Source: Whalleya microplaca (taxonomy: Eukaryota; Ascomycota; Sordariomycetes; Xylariales; Xylariaceae). Taken from it: 64,000 nucleotides of DNA. Position 1 is the first letter of the stretch, and every line of letters begins with the position of its first letter. Shown here in pieces: positions 22,421 to 35,010 of the stretch. The DNA lies in contig MU385766.1 of assembly GCA_022497155.1 (NCBI GenBank), positions 1 to 64,000 on the forward strand. Reading direction: 5' to 3'. The notes under the pieces were generated by a model. That model saw only the letters and a list, made by a program, of their open reading frames with translations, searched no databases and had not been told where the DNA came from. A program made the position numbers and the translations under genes.

Positions 22421-23649
22421 ATGGCCCTGACTTTCGACAATATATTGAACTTTCGCGACGTCGGAGAAACCGTCAACGCCTATATTGGGCGAAAGTAGAC
22501 ACCCCCTCAAGAAACCCATCAAAACAGCCGCTGACAATGAGACAGGATCATCCGCGAAGGCGTGTTCTACCGGTCCGCACGACCTGGTAAGCAAGGGTGC
22601 ATCAGCTCCATAGAGCCACTCACTCACGCGACGTGTAGACGATGCATCGCCGTCCGACCGCCAGAAGCTCAAAGATGAGCTTGGAATTAGGACAGTTATT
22701 GACCTACGGACTAAGTGAGTGATCTATTTAGTACCTGCATCTGGGCCACACATGAAAACTCATAGACGGAAGGACGGAGCATCTCAAGCGCGCAGAGAAG
22801 CGGCAGGCGGACCTGAAGGCCCCGTTGCTCCTGCAGTCTAACGAGGCCCTCGCGGAGCCCTCGCAGATCCCCGGGCTGCGATACCTGGAGGTCAAGGTGA
22901 CGGGCAAGCGATTTGAGAGGTTTCTCTTGAGCCAGATGTCGTGGTGGGGTTACTTGTGAGTATCCTCTTCTATTGTTTACCATCTACATATACGTATACA
23001 CACCTCTACACGGGGGATTTCTACGTTATTGGTTGAGTCTACGAACTAAGCGAAGGCATGTGATAAATAGCAAGTTACTCTTCTTGTTCCTCTTCGGCTA
23101 TCGAATGCAAGGGATCGGCTTGCTCATGCGGGAGGTCTTGCTGCCGCGGGGCCTCGTGGGCTTGGGCCTGATCACGATGGACGAGTCGGGTGCAGAGATT
23201 GCCGAGGTGAGTGCCTGTTTCCATCCCACCATACCCATATACACAATCGTGATATCCTGGGGGGCTAGATGGACTCATGTGAAACATATTAGGCTTTACG
23301 CGCATTCATCGAACCGGCCTCGTTGCCCATCCTGGTGCACTGCACACAGGGCAAAGACCGGACGGGGCTTATCGTTGCCCTGGTCCTGATGTTACTTGAC
23401 GTACCCATTGGTGCAATCTCACATGATTATCTGCTCTCTCAGAAGGGCCTCGAACCTGAAAGGGAGGCGAGATTAGAGGAGATCAAAGAGATTGGCCTCA
23501 CTCCTGAGTGGGGAGATGCTGCTACGGATTTTGTGACAAGAATTCAGGAGCATGTGACCACCAAATATGGAGGTATCGACGGCTATCTCGACAACATAGG
23601 GTTCGGAAGCTCTGAACGAGAGAAGCTCATTGAAGCAGTTGGCGTATGA
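22421..23649 (+). CDS. Tyrosine/serine protein phosphatase (Y_phosphatase3 family)
   Basis: Six exons: 22421-22494, 22546-22586, 22639-22714, 22773-22955, 23071-23206 and 23293-23649 (288 aa), all phases consistent. The opening LTFDNILNFRDVGETVN, then REGVFYRSARPDD, IRTVIDLRTKTEHLK and the P-loop HCTQGKDRTG (CX5R catalytic motif) match PF13350, which also includes bacterial PtpB-like enzymes. Catalysis goes through the P-loop Cys and Arg. The substrate is unknown; relatives act on phosphotyrosine and sometimes phosphoinositides. Intron 1 is only 51 bp. The gene is convergent with TRM140, with about 124 bp between the stop codons. Confidence 0.88.
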
Positions 23650-23773
23650 AACCCCGGAGATGCTTGTATCAAAATGGGGTAGAAAATGAGGTATCTTTCA
23701 AGGATTCGCAATTATAATATTACTTTCACGTGCATTTCGAACTTCTTTTTGCTTAGTTTGGTTGGAAACAGCT

Positions 23774-25053
23774 TTATTTCTTTCTAAAGCGGCCTTGTAT
23801 CCAACAACGATACATCTTGAGTTTTCGGGCTCTGTTGACGAGCATTCTTCTATCAACACCGAGTTCTTCGACGTCGAAGAGTGCTTCTTCCGTCACAGGT
23901 GTATCAGTTGTATCGGCGGCCTCCCTTACATCCGCTGATTCGTTGCTTACTATAGATGGCCTAGCCCATATCCCCGCGAGCTCGTCCTTTTCGAAGAAGT
24001 AAACTCGCGTCCCGTCACCCCTAATGTAGAAGTTATCTTCCAGGTATCGACCTTTCTTGAATCGAACCTGTGCTAGATCACCTCTGCCATAATCGCGGAA
24101 GCAAACCTCGCCGCCTGGCTTAAGAACTCGATGGACATTGTGGACAGCCTTTTCCCACTGTCTTGGAGACAGAGCGGAGAATATGAAGACCATGAGGACA
24201 ACATCTACACTGCCCTCTACAAGACCTGGGGGAAGATCTTCACCAGCAGCATCCCATACATCTGCCTGCATGAAGTCGGTATTATAGGCCTCATGGTTAC
24301 GCATCACTTCAACAGCCTTCTTGGAGAAGTCACAAGCATGCACTTTCAGCTTGGGGTTCTTGTTGTTGGCCAAGATGGGAAATGCGGTGTTGCCGGCACC
24401 GGCACCGACTTCCAGTATTGTGATCGGGCCAGCATCCTCCTTGGTGACCTGGTCAAGTACTGGAAACTCCTGTTGTAGCCATTTGCGGTTTTTAAAGAAG
24501 TTCGCGGTGTTATTCTTGTAGAAGAGGTTCCACCATTTTGCAGGATCGGAATTGAACCTATCTGTTATTGGGCACGTCAGCAATAGCTTCTCGCAAGGCT
24601 GGCAACATGGAAGAAGAATAGTGTAAGGTGTGTCAGATGGGAGCGAAAGAATTGATGTAAGTAGTCATCATGGGCAATCAGATGAACTATGCATTGATTG
24701 GGGTATCATCAGGACACCAATGAAGGAACAAAAACAGCGCATGACTTACGTTTGTCAAAGTCGGAGACTGGCGACTCGCGCTGCATAGCATACTGCTGCT
24801 CAGCATACTCCTTGTAAGTATCGTCAGTCTCCACGTGATCCCAGGCATTGAACTCGAAGACATTGTCGCCTTCTTCAAGGTAGCGGGATCCAAATTGAAA
24901 TGGATCGCTCCTCTTCATGTTGTATTGCGGATCATGATTTCGGTGAGGAGGCAGTTGAGCCTCGGAGGTGTCTTGCACGGTCAGCGAGGAGACCTTGTCC
25001 ACCAGTGACTCTTCCTTGACGGCAGTAGGATTCGTTACAGCGATAGAAGCCAT
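23774..25053 (-). CDS. TRM140: tRNA N(3)-methylcytidine methyltransferase (TRM140/METTL2 type)
   Basis: The model joins exons 24750-25053 and 23774-24561 (363 aa). The 188-bp intron splits a His codon in FDKHRFNSDPAKWW. The protein has the family N-terminal block with NAWDHVETDDTYKEYAE, then FYKNNTANFFKNRKWL, and the SAM-binding motif ILEVGAGAGNTAFPIL. Further motifs are VHACDFSKKAVEVM, VLKPGGEVCFRDYGRGD and DNFYIRGDGTRVYFF. These enzymes form 3-methylcytidine at position 32 of tRNA anticodon loops, in complexes that vary by organism. It lacks the actin-binding extension of budding yeast Abp140. The open frame extends to 25110 but opens there with GTG, so the ATG at 25053 is preferred. Confidence 0.9.
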
Positions 25054-26607
25054 ATTGGGGATTGGTAAGGACCTTCTTGAATGGACCTTGCTGTGCTGCG
25101 GAATCGTCACCGAACGGACCTGCTTGATGGCATTCTGGAAATTTGCAGGCCAAACCCAAAATGTAGGAGAAGGTCTACGAATATTTCAAGGTTGGGGGAA
25201 CCAGTTGAAAATTTTGAGTTGTAGGGCCGTCTGAGCGGTGGGAACTATTGTTTCCCCACTATCACTCGAGAAGCTAGATACTCTTATATATGCATAAATT
25301 TTATATGTATCAACACTACATATGGAGGTAAGCGGTATAACTTTAATAGATTGTCATACTAGAATGAAGACAGCTCAACACTCTAACCGTCCATCCTTTA
25401 GGACTTACATAATATCAAGGTTCATATAACTTAGTTTCAAGAATCCCTTATAAAATATGTGTTAGGACACGTCGGTCGATTCCAGAATAATCTTCAGAAG
25501 TTGAAATCATTGAAGTTATATACCTATCCGACATTAACGAGGTCGAGGGAATAGAATGTAAAGCAATAAGGTTCCTTGTACATACTTGAGTGTCTTACTA
25601 TCTCAAAGGTGAAAGTCTTTGAAGAAGTATATAGTAGCCTTATAAATCTAGCTTAGTTCACTGACTAGTGAGTTAATAAGTTGATATTAAAATATTGTTT
25701 GGGTATTTGGGTAGGCCTTTTCATTGATAAACGAACGAAAGCTCTCAGATCCATCACTGCCCAGCTACACGCAGTATTTCTGTGCTCGCAGTTATATAGT
25801 CCTACCATCTCATGAGGAAAACAGAATTTGCAAAGTAGACTTATATTTTCTTCAGGTCTGTTTGCCTCTAGCCTCTCTACCTCGACAACCTCTATACCGT
25901 TCTCTGCTAATCTAACGTCGTCTAAATTATATGATGCTTACACGAGTGGAAAAGTACAAACAGACTGCCCTAATGTCTGTGTGTATGTAGAAGGCGAGAG
26001 AGTGTGATGACTGGGAAGATGCCTTGGGGGTGATTCCAAATGGGTTCTCACTTGAGTACCTTGGTCGACTTTCCAGGATTGTACCCTTTTTGAACTTGGA
26101 AGAAAGAATTAATCACTTGGTAGGAGTCTCGGAATTCTTGTAGCCCAAAGTCGAATGACTATAGCAATTTGACTTCTGAAAACGAGAAAATTTATGTTCA
26201 GTTGAGCTGGAAGACTGAAAATAGACCGAAGCAGCTATTAGTTCATAAGGATGGAACTTGGCGACTATTTCCTACGTCATAAAGCTATATAGACTCATCA
26301 GCTTATGATTGATCAAGTCACAATTTATTGCAAATCCTCCTATGTCCTGGGACGTGCTGACACTTTCTCCAACCCCGGCTCACTCGCTCCGATGCGGTTC
26401 GGCGTTGAAATGGTTGTTCATCTTGGCAACATATCCGGCTTACATGACATTGATCAAATTCCGTGGAGGTTCGGAGTTTTACTATGTGTTCAGATATAAA
26501 GTTGTCTTCTACCTCAACGTGATGGTTCATCTCACCATTCCCCTTTGAATATCATAAGCCATTATAGTTTAGACAGGTGTCACCGCGCTTTTAAAAGTCA
26601 AAGAAAA
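25054..26607. other. Intergenic, AT-rich, no gene seen
   Basis: About 1.5 kb of relatively AT-rich sequence between divergent TRM140 and the DJ-1 gene. Frames such as 26305-26499 are short and have no motif. No transposon termini were found by eye. Confidence 0.4.
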
Positions 26608-27486
26608 ATGTCCAAGACACTCGACCTAGCCAAACCGGATCGCACCATCCATGCCGGTGTCATCCTGTTGAATGCGTATGTTGTTTCCTTGCGCTCGTCA
26701 GCAGAAAGGTTAAAGCGTTTCTAACAAGACTTCGTAGGGAAACCGAAATCATGGACGTGGCCCCTATCGATTTCCTCTATGGCCTCAGCCACAGCGTGGT
26801 CGACGGGATGCCAGATGAGGTGTGTCCACCAAATTTTAAGGCACAGGCAATAGACTTGCAGATCCATTGGGTATCGGAGAAGGGGAAAGCAACGAACAGT
26901 CAGCTCACAAGCAGAATCTCCCTGACACCAACTGTAAGTTCTCGAAATTATCATCACAACGTGTTGACGCAAGCACACTGTAGCCTACACTCGATGTAAT
27001 TCATCCTTCTCACAAACTGAACATTGCACTAATATGGCATCCCTTTTTGATCAGGATTCGTTCGAGACATGTCCGCCGCTAGACATCGTTCTCATGGGCG
27101 CCGAGGCGCCTGGATATGTTGCAAACGAGGCGGAGCTGGCCTTCGTCCGTAAAAGCTGGGAAGACTGCTCAGCGTTCCTCACCATTTGCGGGGGCATGAC
27201 GACTCCGCTGAAGGCCGGAATTCTAGAGGGCAAGACCGCGACGGCACCGCGCTTCTGGCTTCCCGTTCTCCGTCAACAGGCGCCAGGCACCGACTGGGTC
27301 GAGAAGCGCTGGGCGAGAGATGGGAAACTCTGGTCTAGTGGCGCGTTGCTCAATGGACTTGACCTTATGAAGGCCTTTGTTACCGAGTTCTGGGGCGGCG
27401 AAGGGACCTTGGCTGAGTTTCTCGCAAGAATGTGCGCCTGGCCTATTAGGGATGTTGACTACAAGGACGTTTCCTGGAACATCTAG
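26608..27486 (+). CDS. DJ-1/PfpI family protein
   Basis: The model joins 26608-26675, 26738-26933 and 27055-27486 (231 aa), with introns of 62 and 121 bp. It has the DJ-1/PfpI (class I glutamine amidotransferase-like) fold pattern. A first strand, AGVILLNA, is followed by TEIMDVAPIDFLYGLS, then PPLDIVLMGA, and a nucleophile-elbow-like LTICGGMTTPLKAGIL with the candidate catalytic Cys. The segment RFWLPVLRQQAPGTDWVEKRW follows. Fungal members are often annotated as ThiJ/PfpI proteins and are linked to stress or detoxification; no specific reaction can be assigned. The neighbours do not indicate a pathway. Confidence 0.82.
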
Positions 27487-28190
27487 TGGATATATGTTGT
27501 GACCGTCCTGTAGGCGTAAAGAGCATAAGCACTTACAAAGTGACTAAGCTACCCAGACGCTAATAACTGGAGTGAGCAATACAATTGAAACTTCTGGAGC
27601 ACCTATGACTGCAGGCTGCATAATTAACTCTCAATACGCTCACAGTTATACATAGGAGGTAATCTTGGATATCAGTCCATATTTGTAAGATGATACATGC
27701 TACTAATTTCAATACAAGACAGCTTTAAATCAAGTAACGTGAAGTCACGCAGCATTAAGAAAAGATGAACATTAAGACTTAGTGGTGTAGTGCCATTGAG
27801 AGACCAAAAGAGATTTCAATCTCGTTTGACATTTATCAGTAAAGTACATGTAGTTGAAGCTCGGCGGCGATCCAGTGGTCATGTTTAATATGTATTTTGT
27901 CAGCTGAACCCAGATCCGTGCCTGGCCTGGCACCTGGCAGCCCCGGACCCTTGATTTTATCTGATCTTGGACGTCATCTCTTTTCGGTCTATATCGAGAC
28001 TGCAATGTTTAATTCGGCTTTCACAGCATATGCTGATGTATTATTACCTCCCAAGTCTCTTCGGAATAGACTGGAATAGACAAAAAGCGCAGGGCTATTA
28101 AAATGGTTACATTATAGAACTAATCCGTGGTCTCTCAATTCTTTCTTCTCTCTTACAACCCAGCTCCTTCTCATCGAAACCGGACCATCA
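27487..28190. other. Intergenic, no gene seen
   Basis: AT-rich spacer between the DJ-1 gene and COQ10. The frames here are under 80 codons with no motifs. Confidence 0.4.
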
Positions 28191-28910
28191 ATGTCGACAC
28201 CACGCGCCCTCCGCCAACCCACGCGCCTCCTCCTCCACCGCACCTCCCCCCCTCTCCCCCTCTCGGCCCCGCGCCGCGCCTTCATCACCCTCCCCTCCAC
28301 CTCCACCCCGCAGCTCCTGACCGCGCACCGCACGCTCCCCTACAACCACGCGCGTCTGTACGACCTGATCGCCGACGTCGACTCGTACGCGGGCTTCCTG
28401 CCGTACTGCCAGACCTCGCGCGTGACGGCCTGGGGCGCCCCCGACGCCGCCGGCCGCCGCTGGCCGACCCGCGGCGACCTGACGGCCGGCTGGGGCGGGT
28501 TTACGGAGTCGTACAGCAGCCGCCTGTTCTGCGTGCCGGCGCGTGGCGTCGTCGAGGCGATCAGTGGCGCCGAGGGGCGCTCGGAGTTCTCGGACGCCGA
28601 GCTCGCGCGGTACGGGTTGTCGGACCCGGGGGCGGGGTTGGGGAGTGGGGGTGGTGGTGGCGGTGGTGTGTTCACGAGCCTGGTCACGCGGTGGACGGTC
28701 GTGCCGGCCGAGGACGCGACGCGGGAGGACCGCTTCCAGCACGATTGGAGCGACGTCCGCCTGAGCATCAAGTACCGGTTCGCGAACCCGCTGTACGGCG
28801 CCGTCAGCGCCGCCGTCGCGGATAAGGTCGCGCCTGTCATGGTCGAGGCCTTTGTCCAGCAGGCAAGGCGGATCTTGGGGGAGCCGGGGCAGGAGAGGGG
28901 TGGTTTATGA
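28191..28910 (+). CDS. COQ10: Coenzyme Q-binding protein COQ10 (START domain), mitochondrial
   Basis: Single exon of 239 aa. The Arg-rich, acid-free first 30 residues look like a mitochondrial presequence. The polyketide cyclase/START-like domain follows from about residue 40, with YNHARLYDLIADVDSYAGFL, PYCQTSRV and, near the end, DWSDVRLSIKYRFANPLY and VEAFVQQARRIL. Coq10 is a lipid chaperone that binds coenzyme Q and is needed for efficient respiration. A Gly-rich loop (GSGGGGGGG) interrupts the domain near residue 150. The gene is strikingly GC-rich compared with the AT-rich flanks. Confidence 0.92.
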   Translation: MSTPRALRQPTRLLLHRTSPPLPLSAPRRAFITLPSTSTPQLLTAHRTLPYNHARLYDLIADVDSYAGFLPYCQTSRVTAWGAPDAAGRRWPTRGDLTAGWGGFTESYSSRLFCVPARGVVEAISGAEGRSEFSDAELARYGLSDPGAGLGSGGGGGGGVFTSLVTRWTVVPAEDATREDRFQHDWSDVRLSIKYRFANPLYGAVSAAVADKVAPVMVEAFVQQARRILGEPGQERGGL

Positions 28911-29848
28911 TAAGATCGAGTTCAAAGGCTTGCCAGACTCCTCTTTGGCGAAGATGAGAACGGATCACATTGCGGTGCCCTCCATTAGGCGTGGATGTCA
29001 AGCTAGCAATTCAGCAGGGCACTCACTCTTTACAGAGCCAACAGTTGGCATTGATAGCATTGACTAGATACTTCACCTATTTTGTCCCGGGAAAAAACAT
29101 TAAAACCATAGTAGGACGATTTGGTCACAGTAGATCAGCCGAGAAAAAATATATAAACTCTTCAATATCAATTCAGTAAAACGCGTAACTCCAATTCTCA
29201 AATGTATAAGGTTGATTTGATCTAGACAACCAGCTCAACCATGTCTTCTCTCCAAGATTCTCTCCTTGTGACGCCGCCTAAAGAATCGTTGCAAAAAAAA
29301 TCTTTACCAAATGCCTGCCACGTTGTCGTCGGGACCGTTTATGTACTCTCAAATCGTGACCTCTTGTCTCATCACTCCGCGTTGAATAAAAGCCGGCGCT
29401 ATCTTGTCAAATTTAGTTGCGAAAGCAGAAATATGAGAAGCAATAAAGATTAAAATTGTCTACCGCCATTGTGAGGAGTGGTGACTTTTCTTGGATGGGA
29501 AAATGGTTTCTTCGGTCCATAGTAGTAGTAGTAAGCGCAGGTAAAAACTGCACTAATGCCCTATAAATAATGCTGTCTCTCGAACCGGGGGTATAATGCA
29601 GAATCAGTTGCTGGAAACTATTCGAGAAACACCTCGGAGAACGAAATCGGAGACAAAGAAAGAAATGTAGGACCGGTGCTCCGACGGTCAAGGCAACGAG
29701 TAAAAGCTAGGGGATCCAACTCAAGTTGCTATAGCAGGCATCGCGGGGAACATATATGAAATAGAGCATCATCGGTTCTTGCTCCTACCGCTGGAGATTA
29801 TTAGCGGAATGCCACGAAACATAGCTAGCTAGCTAGCAGGGTGACTAC
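28911..29848. other. Intergenic, no gene seen
   Basis: Spacer between the convergent ends of COQ10 and the ULD-domain gene. It contains a short AGCT tandem around 29824-29837. The frame at 29241-29453 has no motif. A possible extra last exon of the ULD gene would reach 29769. Confidence 0.4.
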
Positions 29849-31936
29849 TTACCTCTTGTGTTTAGGTTTCGGTCCAAAAATCGCAAACATGCCACCGGTT
29901 GGTTTTGGTTTGCTGGACTTCTTTGGTGGCCTTGCGTTCACAATGTTGACACCTGCAGGCATATTAGGGGGTGGTCCGTTTCCACGCCCGTCGGCCATTG
30001 GACCAGGCCTGAATGCATTGTGGTGGCCACCTGGCCCTGGAGGAGGAGGAGGCCCTCCTCCTACTCCTCCTGGACGACGACCCATCATCGGCATACCTTG
30101 CGGTGGGAACCTACCTTGCATACCAGGTGGTCCTGGTGGTCCACCACGACCCGGTGCCGCCTGGGGCTGGCGATCCATGGGCCACATATGCATCGTGATC
30201 GCCCAGTCAGGTTCTATCACCTTCTCCCAAACCTGGGGAAGAATAATTTCGCCGTTTGGTCCAACAAGATCATAGTGACCCTGTTGTACATGATGGCCAA
30301 TGACATCAACATGTATAAAAGCCTGCTTAATAAGCTCTTCCATACCCTAGATACACCAAATTAACGACCTCCTTGCCCGGACGGGGACGGACTGCGACTT
30401 ACAGCCCAGGTTTGACATAAGTGGAAAGGGAAGCTGAATTTCCTCCCGACTGCATCTTTGAATCGAACAGGCGCCTTTTCTTTCTTCTTCGCCGCCTCCT
30501 CGGCGGCCTTGACCTTTGCTTCCTCTAGTGCCTTCTTCTTGAAAGTCTCCTCTTCCTTCTTCTTGGCGTCCTCGGCAGCTTTAGCTGCCTCCGCGGCTTT
30601 TTTTTCCTCCTCAATCTTTGCGCGGGCTTCGTTCATCGCTTTGAGTTTAGCCTCTTCCTCCAAGTGTTTCCGCCATTCTGCCTCTTCCGCAGCCTTCTTC
30701 TCCGCGGCGGCCTTGGCTTCCTGTTCAGCCTTGATAGCGGCCTCTACCTTGGCTCTAGCTTGAGCCTCTGCGAGGGCAGCAGCTTCCGCGGCACTCTTTT
30801 GCCTTGCCTCCTCCGCTTTACGCTCCGCTTCAAGGGTGTCGCGCGCAACCCGTTCGGCTCGGGCAATGGCCTCTTGCTCTCTCTTAATACGTTCTGCCTC
30901 GGCCTTTCTCTCTGCTTCCACGGCTTCGCGCGCTGCTATCGCGGCCTCCTTTTTTGCGTCTTCAATTTGCTTCTGCGCCGCCTCTAGCTGAACTCTCCTC
31001 TCCTCGGCTCGGACCATTTCCTCTCTTTTCATCTCGTCCATTCTGCGCTGGAATGCTTCTTCCGCCTCCTTTTTAATTCGCGCTTCCATTTCTTTCTGTT
31101 TAGCTTCTGCCTCTTTTCTCTTTGCCTCAGCTTCAATGTCGGCTAGTCTCTTCTTCATGGCTTCCTTTTCAGGGTCCTCCTTTGGAGGTTCGGGAGGGGC
31201 AGGTGTTCGCTCTCTGATGAGTTCGGTTGGCGGAGGTGGAGGGGGCTGCCATTGGTACTGTTGCATGTTGTGTGGTATAGGAGGGTAGCCGGGCCCTCCA
31301 AAATAGTTCTGGCCTCCTCCATATGGCATCATTTCGCCAGGTCCACCTGGTGGACCTGGAGGCCACCTGTGTTCGCCATTGAAGAAATTGCTCCCGCTTC
31401 CGTTCCCCGGTGCGAAGGGATTTTGGTTGAAGCCCGGCGGCCCGTATGGCACTACTTGCTGGCTATACGGACCACCGTATCCACCAGGATGGCTCGGGGC
31501 GTACCCACCACGGCCACCGTAGTACGGGGCGCCCGGTGGTGGATAGGCGCCACCAGCGCCATACTCGTAGTAGTCTGACGAATCCAGACTGGTAGGTGGG
31601 TTCGGCTGTGGCCGAGGATCGTAGTGAGAGGCTGTTCTGGGGACGATATGACGCCGTGACGGAACCCGACGAGGTCCTCTGTCCGCGGGAGGATGTCTTG
31701 GAGGGCTGACCGAAGCTGAGTCTGATGGCTCAACGTCGTCTTCGTCTGACCACTCGTCTTCGTCTTCTTCCCGTGAGTCTACACTGATGTCCTCGTCCGA
31801 GTAGGCGGGCTCCGCGAAACTGGGATCGCTATAGTGGGTTTGTCTGATATGTATGCGACTGTGACTGCGACTTCGACTTGGCCAAATACGTCAACACAAC
31901 AATTGATGGCGTGGAGGAGCGTGCTACTCACGACAT
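29849..31936 (-). CDS. Coiled-coil protein with C-terminal ubiquitin-like (ULD) domain
   Basis: The model joins exons 31932-31936, 30403-31876 and 29849-30346 (658 aa). The first exon is only five coding bases (ATGTC), joined across a 55-bp intron to give MSRSRSHSRIHIRQTHYSD. The N-terminal 180 residues are Pro/Gly/Tyr-rich, with an acidic cluster (REEDEDEWSDEDD). A long Ala/Glu/Lys-rich coiled coil covers about residues 200-460. The end holds VRFKDAVGRKFSFPFHLCQTW, interrupted by a phase-0 intron, then ELIKQAFIHVDVIGHH and VWEKVIEPDWAITMHMWPM. This matches the ubiquitin-like domain of many uncharacterised fungal proteins. A GTAAGT donor over the last codons suggests an alternative C-terminus ending SGRSKNR with its stop at 29769-29771. 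Molecular role unknown. Confidence 0.85.
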
Positions 31937-34900
31937 TGGATAAGATTTGTTGCCCAAGTCCCCTTCACTCGCGACAATCCACCTAAGAAAGTCGGAGTAG
32001 AGGGGGGCTCAAAAGCTCGACGTCGCCCGAAATTACTAGCGTCTTCGTCTGGTGTTAAATTGGCTAAGAGCTCGGCTCTTGCGGCTGATTATCGTCCTGA
32101 GCTTATGGTCCGACGACGACAGCGTTGGAGCGAAAATGACCAGCAACTCTCTGGAAAGCGCAGATTGTGCGCGGTGTGGTGCAAGGAAGTTGGGTCAGCT
32201 GGTCTCGCACAGGAGAATTGGGAAATCGGCGCTTTTGTAATGAAATTCCGGCGATGGTTTTAAAAATTTATCTGGGGGATCCCAGCTTTCGAATGAGACT
32301 GGACCAGTTGGGCGCAAGATTGGGTTGCTATTCCCTCGCAAGGTGTGTGGAATTGCAAGTAGGGCGGACGAAGCGGGGATTGAGTACGGTTTAGGTGTGG
32401 AAAATAACTTCTGCTACCTAAATCGTGGGTTGGTGCTATCGTGTGTGTTCGTTGGTTCAGCGTTGCAACTCAAGCGAAAGTTGAGCAGGAAAAAGAATGT
32501 TGCTCTGCACTATGTAGAAGACTGTGAGTACTTGTTCTTCAGGGTGTAATTGGAAACACGACGGTCCACGACTCCTTGTGTGTCAGAAAAGAGGATGGAG
32601 TAGGTAGGTAGCCAGGTAGCAGAGAGGGCATGGCATGGGGATTTAATAATAGTGGCACTAATACATGACAAGCCCACGATCCATCGCCGACCAGCGAGGG
32701 GCAGCGTATGCAACTAGACAGGAATGACAGGCCAAGGCTACATAAGTAGACACGCGAGTCTTCGACTGGGGTCCGACGATACCTGTTAAAGCCCTACCGC
32801 CTACTCCGTTTATGTAATAGTAGAGAGGGGGCTGCCCACTGAGTACGCTGTTGTACGATAGTATGTAGGTCTTTGGCTATGCTCTAGAACCTTCATCCCT
32901 GTGTGAATATTGTATGTATGTATGTATCATGAAGACCTATCTTCCGAACCAACAGCACTAGCTGAGGCTTGCAGATGATTCTGATGAATCAAGCAGGCAA
33001 CTAGAAACTGGAGAATGGAGACTGATGATTAATGCAGAAAAGACTGAGTCTGATTTAGGGTTGAATAATGCAAAGGACCACGTACGTTGATGATACTTCA
33101 AGGATAATATTGTCGGTGTGGTCGAGGTGTTTTATTCCGCGATATTTTTGCCGGTACGGAATACCCGCCAACACAAAAAGCGAAAGCAGAAGGAAAGTAA
33201 CACGTCGGGTACACTGATCAAATAGAGAAGGGATAGTATATCTCAAAGACTGACTCCAAGGCTAGGCTAGGAACCTAGTAGCATTTAAATGATAGGGTAT
33301 GTAGATGGTCTTTTTTGTTTTCGGGTTGTGTAGATTGTTCATATGCGTACTATCCAATGTACGAGTATCGAGGGGCCAAGCACACAGGCAGGCTGGTGAA
33401 GGCAGGGAAGAAAAGAAAAGAAAAGAAGAGGTGCTGAGCTGTGCTGCACCACGGTTCCACACCGCTGGGTGTTGCTGGGGGGCAGACGCAGAGTCTGAGA
33501 TTCGCATATGACCAATGATAAACGAAAGTTAGGCTCACTTACACCGAACACAACAGCAGCATCCTGACTGGCGCCCAGGCTCACCACACCGTGATTTGTC
33601 CAGTGTTTGTCTATGGTTATGTCTCTGGGTCTTTGAGTTCCAAGTCGTCTGACAGATTCATTCTCTTCTGACTCAGGCTATCCGAGATCTTGTGTGTCGG
33701 CTAGGTCTCATCAGCCTGCCTTGGTATCATACGCAGGTAGATACATAAAGGAGCCCAGCCAGCCAGCGTCTTACTCGGACATTATCCGGTGTCGTTTCCC
33801 ATATCGGATGCGCAAGCCAGCCCAGTCAGTCATCGTTATCTGGTCTCTGGTTGTCATATTCATGCAAGTATTCACGGTGATATCTGGCTCTGTCGAGAAA
33901 ATGTACCCGTATAGGATGGATGGGTGACGTGACCGGTGTGAATAGTAAAGGCTGAGTTGTTACTTTGAGAGTGGCGTAGGAGGAAGTTTGTCTGTGTGTT
34001 ACAATGACTGTGCTGAGGCACTTTGGGGCTTTGGGGTGTTGGAGCCTTGAAAGTTTGAAGATGGTTTTTTTTTCTAAGTCTGTTGGAGACTTGGTTGGCA
34101 AGTGGCCACTCTTGTCTACTAATACAAACTACTTATACAGCTTTCTACTTATATATTCACCCGCCTTCACCTTTCCACCATTCTCTAAAAGCTAGATACG
34201 TGGTATTGTAGGCAGCTGGTTAGGATATGCCTTTCGACAACACAGAATTGAAGTTGTAGTCGCAAGCAACGACCTTGGGTATGATGGTGTGTTGTGTGTT
34301 GTGTGTTGCCAACATGTTTGAAGAGGCCAATCTTAGATGCAGTTATAGCGAAATGGGACACCCTTCTTCTCATTTTCTCATGACTAATGCCAAAAGTGGT
34401 GGATGCTATAGCTCCCGTGCAGCGGCCAGACCCGTTCTAAGTGTCTAGCTAGATCGCTTTCGGTTAGGCACTACCTAAAGGAGTGATGCTTTGCTCGGCT
34501 TTGCTGCCCAAAGGTTACATCAAGAGGTACGCAGTACTGGCTACGATTTATGGTAGCAATGCACAGAAACCTGACGAGTCTATAGCATCGCTCATAATGA
34601 CGCCTTGCAGCAAAAAACTGCACGACAACAAGGTGGCCAATGGAGCCACGTGCTAAGTGTATGTAGGTACAGACCGTTGACACAACCACATAAGTGCACA
34701 TTCAACGCTTCTGCCCAAATTCTCACGGTTCCCATAAATTTGCATATAGTACCTAGGTAGGGCACCAATGATAGTCTCGCATCCTGTACATATCAAGTGC
34801 ACTTCGTCGTTGCTTATTATACATGCCTCGGATTTGGCGGCCCACTACCTAATGCAGACATGCTTCTCAGTTGCCCAATGCCCTTTCTTGATGCCCTTCC

Positions 34901-35010
34901 TTAATACAGTCTCCAACCATCCGTCCAGGCAAAGCAGGATAGAATGGATACCTGGCGGAACAGCCTCAGTGTACTCCGTTGAGATCTAACCACAAACAGC
35001 GCCTCCTCTC
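31937..35010. other. 3-kb stretch without recognised genes
   Basis: This spans the upstream side of the ULD gene to the 3' end of EMC2. It contains short tandem repeats (GTAT at about 32912-32927, GAAAA around 33410-33430) and recurrent AGGTAGGTA/CCTAGGTA motifs. All frames are short and overlap on both strands. Very long untranslated leaders, non-coding transcripts or a lineage-specific gene cannot be excluded. Confidence 0.4.

Noticed and set aside
28127..28840. Long frames in other phases and antisense over COQ10
   Set aside because: Expected side effect of the very high GC content; only the 28191-28910 frame carries the START domain and presequence.
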